Shown here: positions 35,909-47,609 of the stretch, piece after piece
How positions within the stretch are numbered: position 1 is the stretch's first letter
Layout of the letters: the number at the start of each line of letters is the position of its first letter
Notes under the pieces: model-generated
The model's input: only the letters and a program-made list of their open reading frames with translations
What the model was told of the DNA's origin: nothing
Databases searched by the model: none
Program-made: the position numbers and the translations under genes
NCBI GenBank assembly: GCA_950106755.1
Contig: OX467082.1
Coordinates: forward strand, 29,698,001 to 29,762,000
Direction of reading: 5' to 3'
Length of the DNA: 64,000 nucleotides
Source: Climacium dendroides
Taxonomy: Eukaryota; Streptophyta; Bryopsida; Hypnales; Climaciaceae

Positions 35909-36076
35909 ACAGATTTCATGGTTGTCATACTGGACAAGTTACTATTCATTTTTTGTCCTGTAGGACGAGTTACTATTCATCAAATGTACCTCTCAAGTAC
36001 ATTTGATGAATAGTAACTCGTCTTGCAGGATGAAAATGAATAGTAACTTGTTCAGTATGACAACCATGACAGATTT
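35909..36076. mobile_element. hAT-like hairpin MITE with 8-bp target duplication
   Basis: ACAGATTT at 35909-35916 is repeated exactly at 36069-36076. Between them a 152-bp element (35917-36068) is an almost perfect palindrome. Its ends read CATGGTTGTCATACTG on both strands, and its centre is CAAATGTACCTCTCAAGTACATTTG-like. An 8-bp duplication and CA...TG ends fit hAT elements. Non-coding. Confidence 0.85.
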
Positions 36077-38587
36077 GCTATTTAGGTACTTTGGAGAAGC
36101 TATTTACCAGCTCTCATATTTTTTGAGAGATTGAATTGTTTGAGAGAAGTCAATTGCAAAAAGAATGAAGACATTCCGATATGAATTGAATATTTTGTGT
36201 TCTTTCAGAGCTAAAATGTTAAACTGTAAGTAGACCCTTGTTGGAGCATGATCAGACCATTGTTGAAGCGTGGGTTGATGTGTCTGCTTTCCAAATGCAT
36301 TGGAATCATGATGAAGGATTAGTAAGATTGTAGTAATAGATGGGCCAGTGACGGAAATGGGAGGAATCTGTAGGTGGCGGAATTGGATAAATGGTGGTAT
36401 TGGGTAGTTCCACCTTATTTCTAGACGAACATGTCGTAATACGGTACATTCTAATTTGTATACAAAATCTTCAAAAGTTGAATTTCGAAGATGAGCATCC
36501 CTATGGGAACTTGTCGAGTGGGGGTAGACTTGGCGAGTGGGCAATCCATGGCAAGCACACCATGTCTAAAAAATTGGCTAGCCACTTCAAAATTTCAAGA
36601 GTATTGGAAACTATTGCGTTTTGTGCATGTGGTGTTATGTGTTATACTTGTTTTCTTGATCTCGTTTTAAAAGTACGGACAAGCCTCTAAAAATTGGCTA
36701 ATGTCTTGTAGCTCATCGAAGCAAGCACTTTGATAATGATCGACCCTTTGGTTGGCCCTCACCAAAGGTGGTAAATTTGATGAGGTGGTGGGTCTACTTT
36801 GGGAGGTGCTTGCAACTCCCGATTGGCATGTCCTAGCGTGAAGTAGAGCATGGTTACATGGACCAAGGTGAACTTTGGAAGCCTATACCAAACCCATGCC
36901 AAAACCTCTTTAGTCCCTCTTCTTTGGTATAGGAGCTATGGAGGTACCCTAAGAGCATTAGCATTGTAGGCTAGGTTTTAGTCCATGCCAAAATCCATAT
37001 AGTGGATTCATGTTAGAGTGTTTTTTGATGAAGCAACAACATTCTCTAATGTGTCCTACACAACAAGCTTAGTAAAAAGTAAAACCCTTTGAAACTAGTT
37101 TAATATTCTTTTCATTTATGGAGTACTGTTTTTCCTCTTCAAAATCCAATGAGAATAACAACCCAAAAGTGATATGATCAAATATAGGAAAAATTGGCTA
37201 GTGTAGCCTGGAGTTTTTTTAGTGAGACCTATTGAAAAAGTATCTGTGTTGTAACGACAATAGATGTCAATTTGCAACCTCTCCACTCTCAGTCTTGCTA
37301 TCCCAAGCTTATTTGGAGAGTAGGGGTGGCAATGCTTTAAGCAAATGAAAGTAAAATATCAACGTTAAAAAGAAATAGTGGCATGTTGGAGCCCATCATT
37401 ATGAAGAATTCATTTCTTAAGACTAGTCGAATTGTAACATGTGGATATTTAAGAGTAGTACTCTATAGCATTTTTCAATTATTGTATATTTAGTGATTTC
37501 TATATGATAATCAAATAGAATATTGTAATGAAAATCAAATGAAAATACATACATTGAAAGTAACAAATATTATTTTTGTAGAGATACTTGTGTTTTGTTG
37601 TTTATTTTTTACATCAAAGTACAATACTCTATTGATAAATGTGTGAAATGAGGAGAATAATTGAAATTATATATTTTTCTTAACAAAGTATGAATTTTTT
37701 ATGAATTTTTGAAGGTTGTTGCCAAATTGGCCCAAAATAGTCTCTAGACTACATTTAAAGTCCAACCCCAACAAAAGTCACTTCATGTGATGATTTACAC
37801 GTAATAGGTGTAAATTCCTATTGTAGTCACTAATTAATCACTCCATCATCATCATCATCATCTAAGGCATTGATTTTAGTCACTAAATCAACCTAATGTA
37901 GTCCAAATCTCATATATTGAAAAAGTCTGTTGTAGGTTGATGCAAGACTATAATAGCTCATTTCCTAGGTGTATGTAATGGGTCTTTTGCCTATCGTAGG
38001 TTGGCTTACCTCAAACATGGTCTAAGTGAAGAAATTGATCAAGTGTGTTTATTGTATGTCAATTGATGTAAGAATGACTATAGCTAATTTATTAGAGGAG
38101 TTTTGGGGTCAAGAGGTCCATTTCAACCTTGTTTTCTTGGCTATAATGAATGGTGCTATAGTAAAAATAATTGAATAATTTAAAGTATTTGAAGCATTTA
38201 AATATTAATGATTTAAATAATAATAATATTATTTGACATGGTAGTCTCTTGTCAAGCTACTACTGTAGCGCAATTCCTAGGTTCCCAATAGCTTGGGAAC
38301 TCATAGCCCTTTCAAAGCCCCGAATCTCTTCTAATGGATGTATAATTTGTGTGTATAATGGTAGTTGTGGTATTTTAAATATATAAACATTACCCCCCAA
38401 GGACCAAGTGACTGTTTAACATATGCATTTAAACATAAATATTTGTCAATCTACGTAATGGTCAAAGTTTCTAAAATTTCTTCCCAGTATATTTAGTGCA
38501 AGATCATATGGTTAAATATGAGGAAAATGATTTGTAAAAATTTTTGCACTTTACAATAGAAATGGTAATTTTAGAGTTTTTTATTTT

Positions 38588-38643
<56 letters not shown>

Positions 38644-40234
38644 GAAAAACAAATGCACCTTGAAACTTTACAGGTTAATATGGAAGAATTCAAGATGTTT
38701 TATTTACAAATCACAAAAGATATTTTTTAGTGTATTTGGTTGTTTTGTGTTCCTACCTCTTGATTTGAATTTAAGCCATGATTTTTTAAGTAGAGTTTTA
38801 AAATCCCAATTTGAGAATTAGAGAATGATATGTGATTTTGATTTAGAAATGATAATTTCTACTACAATTTACATATGGTGGATTTACAATTGGCATATTT
38901 ACAATTTTATCCTGTAAAGAACAAGGAGACTCCAAATTTGCAAATATGTGAAAATGTAAATATGAAAATTGAACTTGAAATAATAATTTAATGATAATTT
39001 TTCAACAAAAGTTGCAAAATATGGTCCATAGTTCATATCCACATAGTTAAATGTATGATAAGACTAACTAGTATTGTCTAATAAAAGTTGAAACCAAAAA
39101 TTGAAATTTTTTTGTAAAATTGATTCAAAATTGAATAATTATAAATTTTACCAAGTTTATTTCCCTTAAGTATCAAATGTTAAGTCTCGAGTATAGTGAT
39201 GTTTTTATCACTATATTTATTTTTAATTACTTATTTTCATTTATTTTTTGAAATCAAGCATATTTATATCCTTTGAACTATAAAATATTCATAAAGAAAA
39301 GTGTTTATAATGAGGGAGTACTAGCATGTGAGTATAAAATCTATGAGCCTATATACAAGCAATTAACCAACCAAAATGTAAAGAACAAGTTAACAGAAGT
39401 GTAGGAAAGAAAAAGAGGAAGCTAGTATAAATATTTTCAAAGGAATCTATATTTTAAACACCTTCTATAGTATAAGTGTCTAAATTATAGGACCCATGTT
39501 ATAGACTCTTTCTATGTTATACTGTAGGTGCATATGTTATGAACACCTTCAAGTGGTTGTAGGTATATTCCTATAACTAGGTTCAAGGTTTATAAGCTTA
39601 GATCTCTATGCTCATGTGCTAACATTGTTATTGAAAATTGTTACTATAAAAATATAAACAAACTAACACAAGAATCTACAAACATTTAGATTGATGAAAC
39701 ACCCAAATGTTGTGTGCTTGGAATACATTTGCATTGATTTGTTGTTCAAAATGTGAACGAATTGTCCTCCATAGGGGTCAAAGAAGACATATACTTTTGT
39801 TTCTAATTTCAAAAAATATAATAATTTCTATTCATGTCAAGTGGCAAAATAGAGGACGGGTTCTAGATGCTTTGTAAACAAAATAAACTCAATCTTGATT
39901 CACGCCTCCCTAAAAAAAGAGGACCATTGTATATGTATGAGTCCTCAAATGAATGAGGATATGTACGAGTCCTCAAATGAAGAGGATGTAAAATTAACCT
40001 ACGCAAAAGTAAGATTTGGCATAAATTAAGTTATTTTTGTAAAAAATGTGCAACATGTCATCTTGTGAATGGTGTGAGGTGATGAATCTGATGTGTAAAT
40101 TCAATTTTGCCACCTAAAAGGCAAAATCAAACCTTTACGTATGGTAGTGTTTTTCATTGTTAAAACATCCAACAAATTGGGTTATTGTCTCCGGGTTTTC
40201 ATCTAAACAATACCAAATGAACAATGCTAGCATT
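36077..40234. other. AT-rich intergenic region with repeat fragments
   Basis: No gene is supported. 37611-38020 is similar to 29811-30220. About 38390-38585 is a fragment homologous to the TTAA long subfamily, in the orientation of copy B, ending at the (TA)n tract. Confidence 0.45.
38591..38639. repeat. (TA)n microsatellite
   Basis: Uninterrupted TA units. Confidence 0.95.
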
Positions 40235-40470
40235 GGAAAATAGCCCCCCATTGCAACAGTATTGTTGCAATATTATTTCAATGCTTGAACAATAGAATAC
40301 TAAAAAACATACTATTGTAGTAATGCAACAATACAATTTCAATGGGGTGCGTATTCTATCCATTGAAAGTATTCTATCCATTGCAAAAGGATTGCGATAG
40401 TATGTTCTTAGTACTCTATTGTTCAAGCATTCAAACAATACTGTTGCAATGGGGATGGGGGGTACTTTCC
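40235..40470. repeat. foldback element with about 80-bp arms
   Basis: The left arm (about 40235-40318) starts GGAAAATAGCCCCCC. The reverse complement of the right arm (about 40393-40470) starts GGAAAGTACCCCCC. The arms share ATTGCAACAGTATTGTT and 'tgcttgaacaatag'. No clear target duplication. Confidence 0.75.
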
Positions 40471-42708
40471 TGATGAAGTCTTCATCCATTTGAAGAACAA
40501 ATTACAAACCAAAGTTCTTTGAGTATTTTAGTAAGCACAGTCAAAATTTGCTCTTCATTCTGCTTGTTGTTTTCTCAACAAAATCATGTACAGTACAGAG
40601 AAGCAAATCGTCGTAAGCGTAGGACGGAGTGTTGGAATTGTTGTCAGTCGATTTGCTTCTAAATTTGTGATACTAAGTTTAGATCAGATCAATCCATCTT
40701 TAAAATACTGTAGCCCTCCTCATTAAATAAACAAAACAGTGTAGCCCAGATATGAGTGATCATCGGAAGTATCGTTGTCATGAGGTCATGATTTAAACCA
40801 ATGATTTTTAGCTTTTCAGCAATGAAATGCCAATGATATTGGAATCCTGAGCAAGATACTTGCAGTCGATGGTTTCACTTAGCCTCCAGAATACCAAAAG
40901 TGTATAGAATTGCTTTTGTGGGACTACAACTTCTCTTCATGAAACAATTTTGAAGAACCCGTAAACTTGTCTACATGCAGCGTACGCCGTTGTAAAGTAA
41001 CTGGTATATTCACGTCCGAAAAGGTTCGTAGTGGCGTGAGGCAATTATTATTTTGAACAATTTGTCATGGTTTATAATAGAGAATTCCTTTGTAGGGAGT
41101 GGTAGGACCCCTGGATGCATCTTTCCTTTCCATCGACATATCTTTTGTATTGATTTGATGCTTGAATGTTCGGTTTCTTACAAACCGCACTGCTCTTTGT
41201 TCAAAACCAAGAGTTTTTGATCGATATGTAGAATCAAATAAAACCAAACTGTAGTTTCCGTCAGAGAAATGAATGACCCAACCACATTACCGAAAGATTG
41301 ATATGAGAAGATTATGAATTAGAGATAACTGGTAAGGGCTAAAATGGTTGATGGACATAACTTTTGGTGAACCAAGAATGTGTCTGCATCCTACTTTCCA
41401 GTTGATCGGAGAGCTGACAAAGAGCAGCTGATTCTAAACTTCTTCAGCTCTGCCAAGGAAAAACAATATTCCCTACTGTTGCATCTGATTCTAAACTTCT
41501 TCAGCTCTGCCAAGGAAAAACAATATTCAACAATAAGTTGCTGCATTGTGCAGTAGAAAGCAACCAGGCTATCAATCAATTTGAAAAAAGCTGAAAGACA
41601 AGTACTGCAAAGTGGGCAGACCCATAATCGCCTCTGTCCCAATTGCACCCTATCGCATTCGACCGAATGTAGCGAAAACGGTTAAGGATTGGCTGTATGA
41701 CAAAATTCAATGTGGAATTGTTGAAAGGGTTGAAAAGTCACAATTTTATAACTTCAATGAACACCACCATGCATATTCTACATGTAGCAAAAGGTTCATT
41801 CATTACTCCACAATCTTGAAGAACACTTTTGAATTCATTACAACCTTGTCAGGAGTTAAGAATATAAGTGAACAAGAATAGTTCACCATTGGAGCAACAA
41901 TGGAAAGTTGAATATTTTTACTTTTGACCTCTTTTTCCTCATCTTTCCTTATCTTTACTCATATGTATATGTCCTTTTCCTCATCTTTCCTCTTTTTTCC
42001 TCATCTGTTGAATGAAATACTTGTGAAAACTTCTATGATTTGCCCATTTGTGAATCCGATTGGTCTAAATGTCTAAAGGGACGACAATGGGTCGACCTAC
42101 CGTTTGTCCAAGACACTTGTATGTATTTTACAAGCGCATGTCACTACTACGACTGTGCAACTGTATAGCACCGACAAAGCTCCAGTTGCTAACTTTCCAA
42201 AGAAAAACGTCGCCTACTGAAATTCTCTTTCTCAATATGTTTCATGTGAGTGCATAATTGTGATATGGGCCACATCCATTATTGTTCTCACACTAATCGT
42301 CGATGTGATAGGCATTGGGCAACACACTGAAAAACGGAAACAAATGTAGTCCCGGAAGCAAACCCATGTCCAGGAAGGTTCTATAGCCACAAAAATGAGA
42401 AATGAAGATAAGTGCTACGGTTCCATACGGACAGCAGAGAAAATACAGCAGGTGTCGCCTCATGTTCAATGATTTTACACTATGATACCAATGAGTTACA
42501 CCATTCAAGAGCACAATCCTCTGAGAAGGGTGTTCGCAGAAATAGTACAGAAGTCTGGCAATTTCCAATTGCCTGAATTCCAGAAGGCCTATATAAGATT
42601 TTAGGGTATCCCAACAACTAGGACTGTGCCCCATTCAAGGTGAGGGCTCTTAGAAATGAGCGCCCTACCACATAATTTTCAAACAGCCATTCTGATCAAA
42701 TCTTACCC
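40471..42708. other. intergenic DNA; 44-bp direct repeat and a possible retroelement remnant
   Basis: 41428-41471 and 41485-41528 are near-identical direct repeats (ctgattctaaacttcttc ...). At 41630-41760 (+) the frame reads PYRIRPNVAKTVKDWL and CGIVERVEKSQ, loosely like the entry to a gypsy reverse transcriptase. It is too short to call. 42290-42708 is probably the 3' side of the bL28m gene. Confidence 0.35.
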
Positions 42709-43342
42709 CTATGATGCACTGCGACCTTCCAAGGCGTTCAACTGCTCTAGCGTTAATCCTCTTGTCCTGGCTTGAAGGTGTCGAGGCAATTGGTCCTCCA
42801 TACCAGGCTTCACAGTCAGGGTGGCAATTTCCGTGTTGTATAGCTTGTAATACACTGCCGCAATCCTTCTCCTCCAGTCCCGGGCCAAGTCATTATCCAG
42901 TTTGTGTTCGGGAGTGGTCAGCAGATACTCATCCAACCCCCCTGCCTTGTCAATGCAACGCAGAGCATGCATGGTAATGCTTATTCTGATGTACCGATCC
43001 AACCCTAAGCTAAAAATCCGTTTCGTTTGCACATTAGGTTTCCATGTCCGGCGTGATCTGCAGTCCACCGAATGCCACAAATTGCTTAAAATCAAAACCT
43101 AGAGGAGACTACTGTAACCACTAAAACTTGCATGGTCTTGGGATATCGAGAGATGTAATTGCGATGAAAACGAAAAGAAAGACAAGTCAGATAAGAACTC
43201 ACTTGTTGCCACCATCTTCACTGACTTGGTTGCCAAATTGAATGTGGCGACCTGCGTACAAGCCCCGCTTCGCACGCCCCATCACCACTCTGGCTGCAGA
43301 CATCTTGTCGAGAGACGCAAAGCCTCGTGCACAATGCTGCAT
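42709..43342 (-). CDS. MRPL28: mitochondrial large-subunit ribosomal protein bL28m
   Basis: Two minus-strand exons, 43203-43342 and 42709-43057, join in phase 2 to 162 residues (stop TAG). The start is the ATG at 43342-43340; a second in-frame Met lies 13 codons on. The N-terminus MQHCARGFASLDKMSAARVV is basic and Ser/Ala-rich, suiting a mitochondrial presequence. Diagnostic blocks are RAKRGLYAGRHIQFGNQVSE, GGNK, SRRTWKPNVQTKRIF, LDRYIRISITMHALRCIDKA and GGLDEYLL, as in plant L28-family proteins such as At4g31460 (from memory). This basic rRNA-binding protein belongs to the 50S-type subunit. The C-terminal extension (PRHLQARTRGLTLEQLNAL) is longer than in bacteria. The gene stands alone in repeat-rich DNA. 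Confidence 0.93.
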
Positions 43343-45908
43343 AGAATTTCGGAGCCCTGCAAAACCCTACGCCATCGCCCGAACTTGCAAACCCTAAATC
43401 CTCAGTCATTCACAGTAGGAGACCCGGGATGATTCATTTGATACCCTGCTATACCCTGTCGAATATTATGAGCAGGCACTCGATACTATACCCGCTACTC
43501 AAACCTTGGGCGGGTGTTGAAGGGAAGTATAAATTGAAGGGAAGAATAAAAGTGAAGGTTACTTGTTACTTAATTGTGTACTCTCTCCAAAGTCCCTGTT
43601 TTGGATGATAAAGGGCCTTAAGGAGCAAACGGCAATATTGGGGAACATTGCGATTTTAGGAAGCTCACTATGAACATAATTTTTTTTCTTTGAAAGTTTC
43701 TTTAAGGCATAATAATTTTCATAACTTTTGACTACAGGGTTAAGAAATTATTGATTGATATGTAATTCCGTTATTTCAATGGCAAACAACTCTAATTTAT
43801 TTATTTAAAATCAAAAATTGATTTTTTAGATTTATATACATATGGAAAGCTTTGAATCATTCTATTTTGATTAATGAGATGAAAGTTATGAGGAGTTTTA
43901 GTTTGCTTGTAGTCATGGAATCTCTATCCTATAATAAATTTTGAAGTCCTTAATTTAATTCAAATTTTTAATATTTTTGAAAAAAAATAAAAGCATTGGA
44001 TGTAAAAAGTTCATTATAACATTACAATTGTTGAAATTGACAATTTTCAATTCTATAACTAAATTCTTCACAATTTAGTATTTTAACTCATATTTTATTT
44101 TATTTTTATTTCTTTTTTTGACTATGAATATGAAATATTTTTTATTTGGAATTTTTATAGGTATTCACAACTTATTTCTTCAACATATTATGGAAAATAA
44201 CAAATTGTAGGATATATACATTTTTGTGCAAAATTTTTGAAAGATGGGAAGAGCTGAAAATGTTTATTTTTCAACTTTAAGTGACTCAATCTTGCAATTA
44301 ATTTGGGGCCTTAAAACATTGAAAACCTTTAGGGATTAATGACAATTTTTCTCCCAAATAGAAATGACAATTTCATATTGGCTTTGACCTTTTTATAGTT
44401 ATCTGTCTCCAACCTCAACAATACCTCTACCATCAACATGGCAAAGTAATAGATTTGAGAAGGCTCCTCAAATACATCCTATCACATGCTAAGATTTGAA
44501 CAATTGGAAGTTTTTAGCGTGTCCAAATCCAATTTTTTAAAATTTTAGCAAGGCATGATTGAAATATGGTGTAGAACATCAAGGTTTGCAAGCTGAGCTA
44601 AGTCTTTGTTTTAGAGAGAGATTCACATTTTTCCCAATATAAATTTAAATAGGCTCTTATAACAAGTTGTCATCTCTCTTAGCACCCCTTTGTAGTACAT
44701 CATAGTGGAGGAGTAGGCCATGCCTAGCCATAGCTATTTCTTTTGTTAATTTGTGTTTGATATGAAATTGCCTATTTGAAAAATGTAAAGTAATTTAGGA
44801 ATTTGAGTGCAAAGATTTTATATTCAATTACACAATCTATACCCCCTAATTAGTATTGGAAAAAATATTTTAAGAGTTAGGTATCATGATATTAGGGAAT
44901 TATTTCTTTTCCAAATGATGTTTTGTCAAGAAAAAGAAATTGTGTAAATTTTTTTCTATTTTTAACACCAACCAAAATTTATTTTTCAAAGAAATTTAAA
45001 TATTTGTCAAATTTTTGACCTAATCATTGGGCAAGGTATTATATTACTACAAATGCCCATACTTGACCCAAGAAGGATGTTAAGGATGTTAAGGATGTCT
45101 TGTCTCTTTTGGATGGTCAACCAAGTTTTGTGCATATTGATGAATTGATGATTGATTTTCATCCAATATGTTTTGTGCAACTTTCTTGATGCTATAGCCA
45201 CATCATTGAATTAAGTTTAAGACATTTTAGTTGTTTTATGAATTTATATAGGGATGATTTATCAAAAAATGGTATACTATTCAATGTATTTCAATACTTT
45301 GAGTTTATTTCCTTTAAAACTTGATTTTGACATTCCAAACAATTTTTTTTGTTTTGTAACAAAATGAAGCTTTTAAAATTCAAGTTCTACTCCACTTAAA
45401 TTTTTTGAAAAATTCCTTCAAATTAGTATTTTAGTAAAGTTTGAAGTTGAGGATCTATAACTATGTTTCTAAAATATGGAGTGACATGGAAATTTTCTTC
45501 AAACTACAATGTTCTACACTATAATTTCTTTTTCGTTATAAACATTTTAGATTCTTTCAACATGATTTGTATTTGATATGAATTTTCATCATTTTTTCTT
45601 TAAAACTTCATGGTGATTTGAAATTTTCACAAAGAAATATGAAACTCTTGAGACAAATGTAAGACATTTGATTTCATTTCTAAAAAATAAAAACAAAAAA
45701 ATTCACTCATAACTAGAAAAAAAATGGAGTATACAAAGTGAGGGACTTTCAAATTTGGCCACACACACAGGTTGACTACAAGATTTTGTCTTTAAATTTA
45801 AATAAGAAGTTGAATGGAAAGAAATTCACCAATGGAAGACACATCTAATGTGTCATGTGGATAAATTATTTTGTATAACCTAAACCCCAAAGACACCCAG
45901 TCAACTGC
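43343..45908. other. bL28m 5' flank, then AT-rich DNA with TTAA-family fragments
   Basis: A telo-box-like AAACCCTA (reverse of TAGGGTTT) lies at about 43390. About 43780-44335 is homologous to TTAA copy B and ends TCCCTAAAGG plus TTAA (44336-44339) on the reverse strand. Its left end near 43.6 kb is not resolved. No gene is seen beyond. Confidence 0.5.
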
Positions 45909-46118
45909 TTAACCCTTAAATGCCTCAATCTTTTTTTGAATTTTGGCACATTTTTGCTTACATCTTTGTAAAAAAATATCATTTACCGTAATTTCATGAA
46001 ATTTTCATTAGGAAAGGTTTTCCTTTCAACATTAAAGTGTTACATTGGATGAATGAGAATTTATTTGAACTAAATAGTGCCTGCAAGTCTCCTATTTATT
46101 GTCCTAAATATGGACCTT
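45909..46118. other. possible TTAA-family left end
   Basis: TTAA followed by CCCTTAAATGCC begins at 45909. No right end was located. Confidence 0.35.
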
Positions 46119-47609
46119 ACATCACAAAGTTCCCCTGTGACGAATTGTCAATAGTAATCGTATGATTATCGTCAGGCATTGTTTTCATATTACATTTATT
46201 CATTTGGAAATATTATTACAATATGAAATCGTCATTCATGATTATAGTATAGTTTAGGTTTATCATTCATATTTGAGTTTAAAGTGTTAAAGTTGCACAA
46301 TAACTATACTTGACAAAATATGCACGATTTCAGTGGTTTAGTGATGGGCTACTAACTTCGTGCAACATTCGTACTTATTTAAGACATATGAAGTTAGTGC
46401 AATAATCACACAACATCAAGTCCATGCATAGTTATTGCACTAACATTGCATTTTTTTATCTCTTACAATTTTAGTACTAAGTCAATTGAAAAACAGGAAT
46501 TGTATTCAAAGTAAAAATTCAGACCTCATTTAAGCATAGTAGAAGAATTGTTTTTGAAAAATTTTGAACTAAGAAAAGTTGGGAAATTAAGCCATATTTC
46601 ATCTCCAAAAATCCGTTTGACATTTCAAGTCTCCAATCAAAAGTTATAGACAAATTTCAGAGAGGCGTTGGAAGGGAATTTTTTTGACAATTTCTAATGC
46701 TTCTCTGAAATTTGTCCATAACTTTTGATTGAAGACTTGAAATGTCAAACGTATTTTTGGAGATGAGACATGGCGTAATTTACCACTTTTTCTTAGTTCA
46801 AAGTTTTTCAAAAAAAGTTACTCTACTATGCCTAAATGTGGTTCAAAATTATGATTTTAACACAATTCCTGTGTTTTCAAGTTGACAATGAGTGGTCAAC
46901 CAAGCTTCTCATCTTTAAGTTATCCCATATGCTTTGAGTGGTCATGACAAACAATGAATTTCAGTATAAAAAGGATCTCTCCACTCTCCAACCTCACCAA
47001 GAGCCATTGGAGTGAATCTATCATTACGTTGTCAAGTTTCTTGTCAGCCTAGTCATGGATTTAATTCAAACATTTGGTACAGTTGTACATTTCTATCACT
47101 ATATCATCAAGTTTCTTGTTGGTCTAGTCATGGATTTAGTTCAACATTTGGTGCAATTATATAGATGTAAATTATAATTTATTAGATTATACCAATTAGT
47201 TAATAAACAAAATGAAATAAATTTAAGTGAAAAAATTACTGCTAATTAGAAGGGTGATCAACAGTTTAACATTGACAATATTTTTTCAAACATTGATAGC
47301 ATTTAATAAGAGTTACTCTAGTACAAATAACAATAACACTATTGTCATGAATTTTTCGTGTACTTTAACGTAGATAAAATGCATGACAAAGGTAATAGTT
47401 TTTTGTGCATAATTTGTGTCATTAACGCACCTGTGGTTATCGTACAAAGGTCACATAGTTAATACAAATGACAAAATAGTGCCACTTCTTTGCAGTAATC
47501 GTGTACATTGTAATGATGCGATAACTTACAAATTAACGTACGCACCCATGAAACAATAGAAACTGTATGGTAATTGCTAACAATTCGTTGGGTCAGAACT
47601 TTGAGATGT
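46119..47609. mobile_element. 1.5-kb inverted-repeat element
   Basis: The left end (acatcacaaagttcccctg, then acgaattgtcaatag) matches the reverse complement of the right end (acatctcaaagttctgacc, then acgaattgttagcaa) over about 40 bp at roughly 75-80%. No ORF and no clear target duplication. It contains a long internal palindrome. Confidence 0.65.
46481..46886. repeat. 406-bp palindrome with arms of about 190 bp
   Basis: GTCAATTGAAAAACAGGAATT at the left faces its imperfect complement at 46864-46886. The arms stay complementary inward to a short loop near 46672-46699 (caaatttcagag / ctctgaaatttg). Transcription across it would make a long hairpin RNA. Confidence 0.85.

Noticed and set aside
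41612..41881. Possible gypsy reverse-transcriptase fragment
   Set aside because: Only two weak phrases resemble the family, there are no catalytic motifs and no LTRs. Not called as an element.
43600..44339. Full-length TTAA copy ending at 44335
   Set aside because: The right end is clear, but the left end near 43618 reads TTAAGGAGC and does not match, so only a fragment was recorded.
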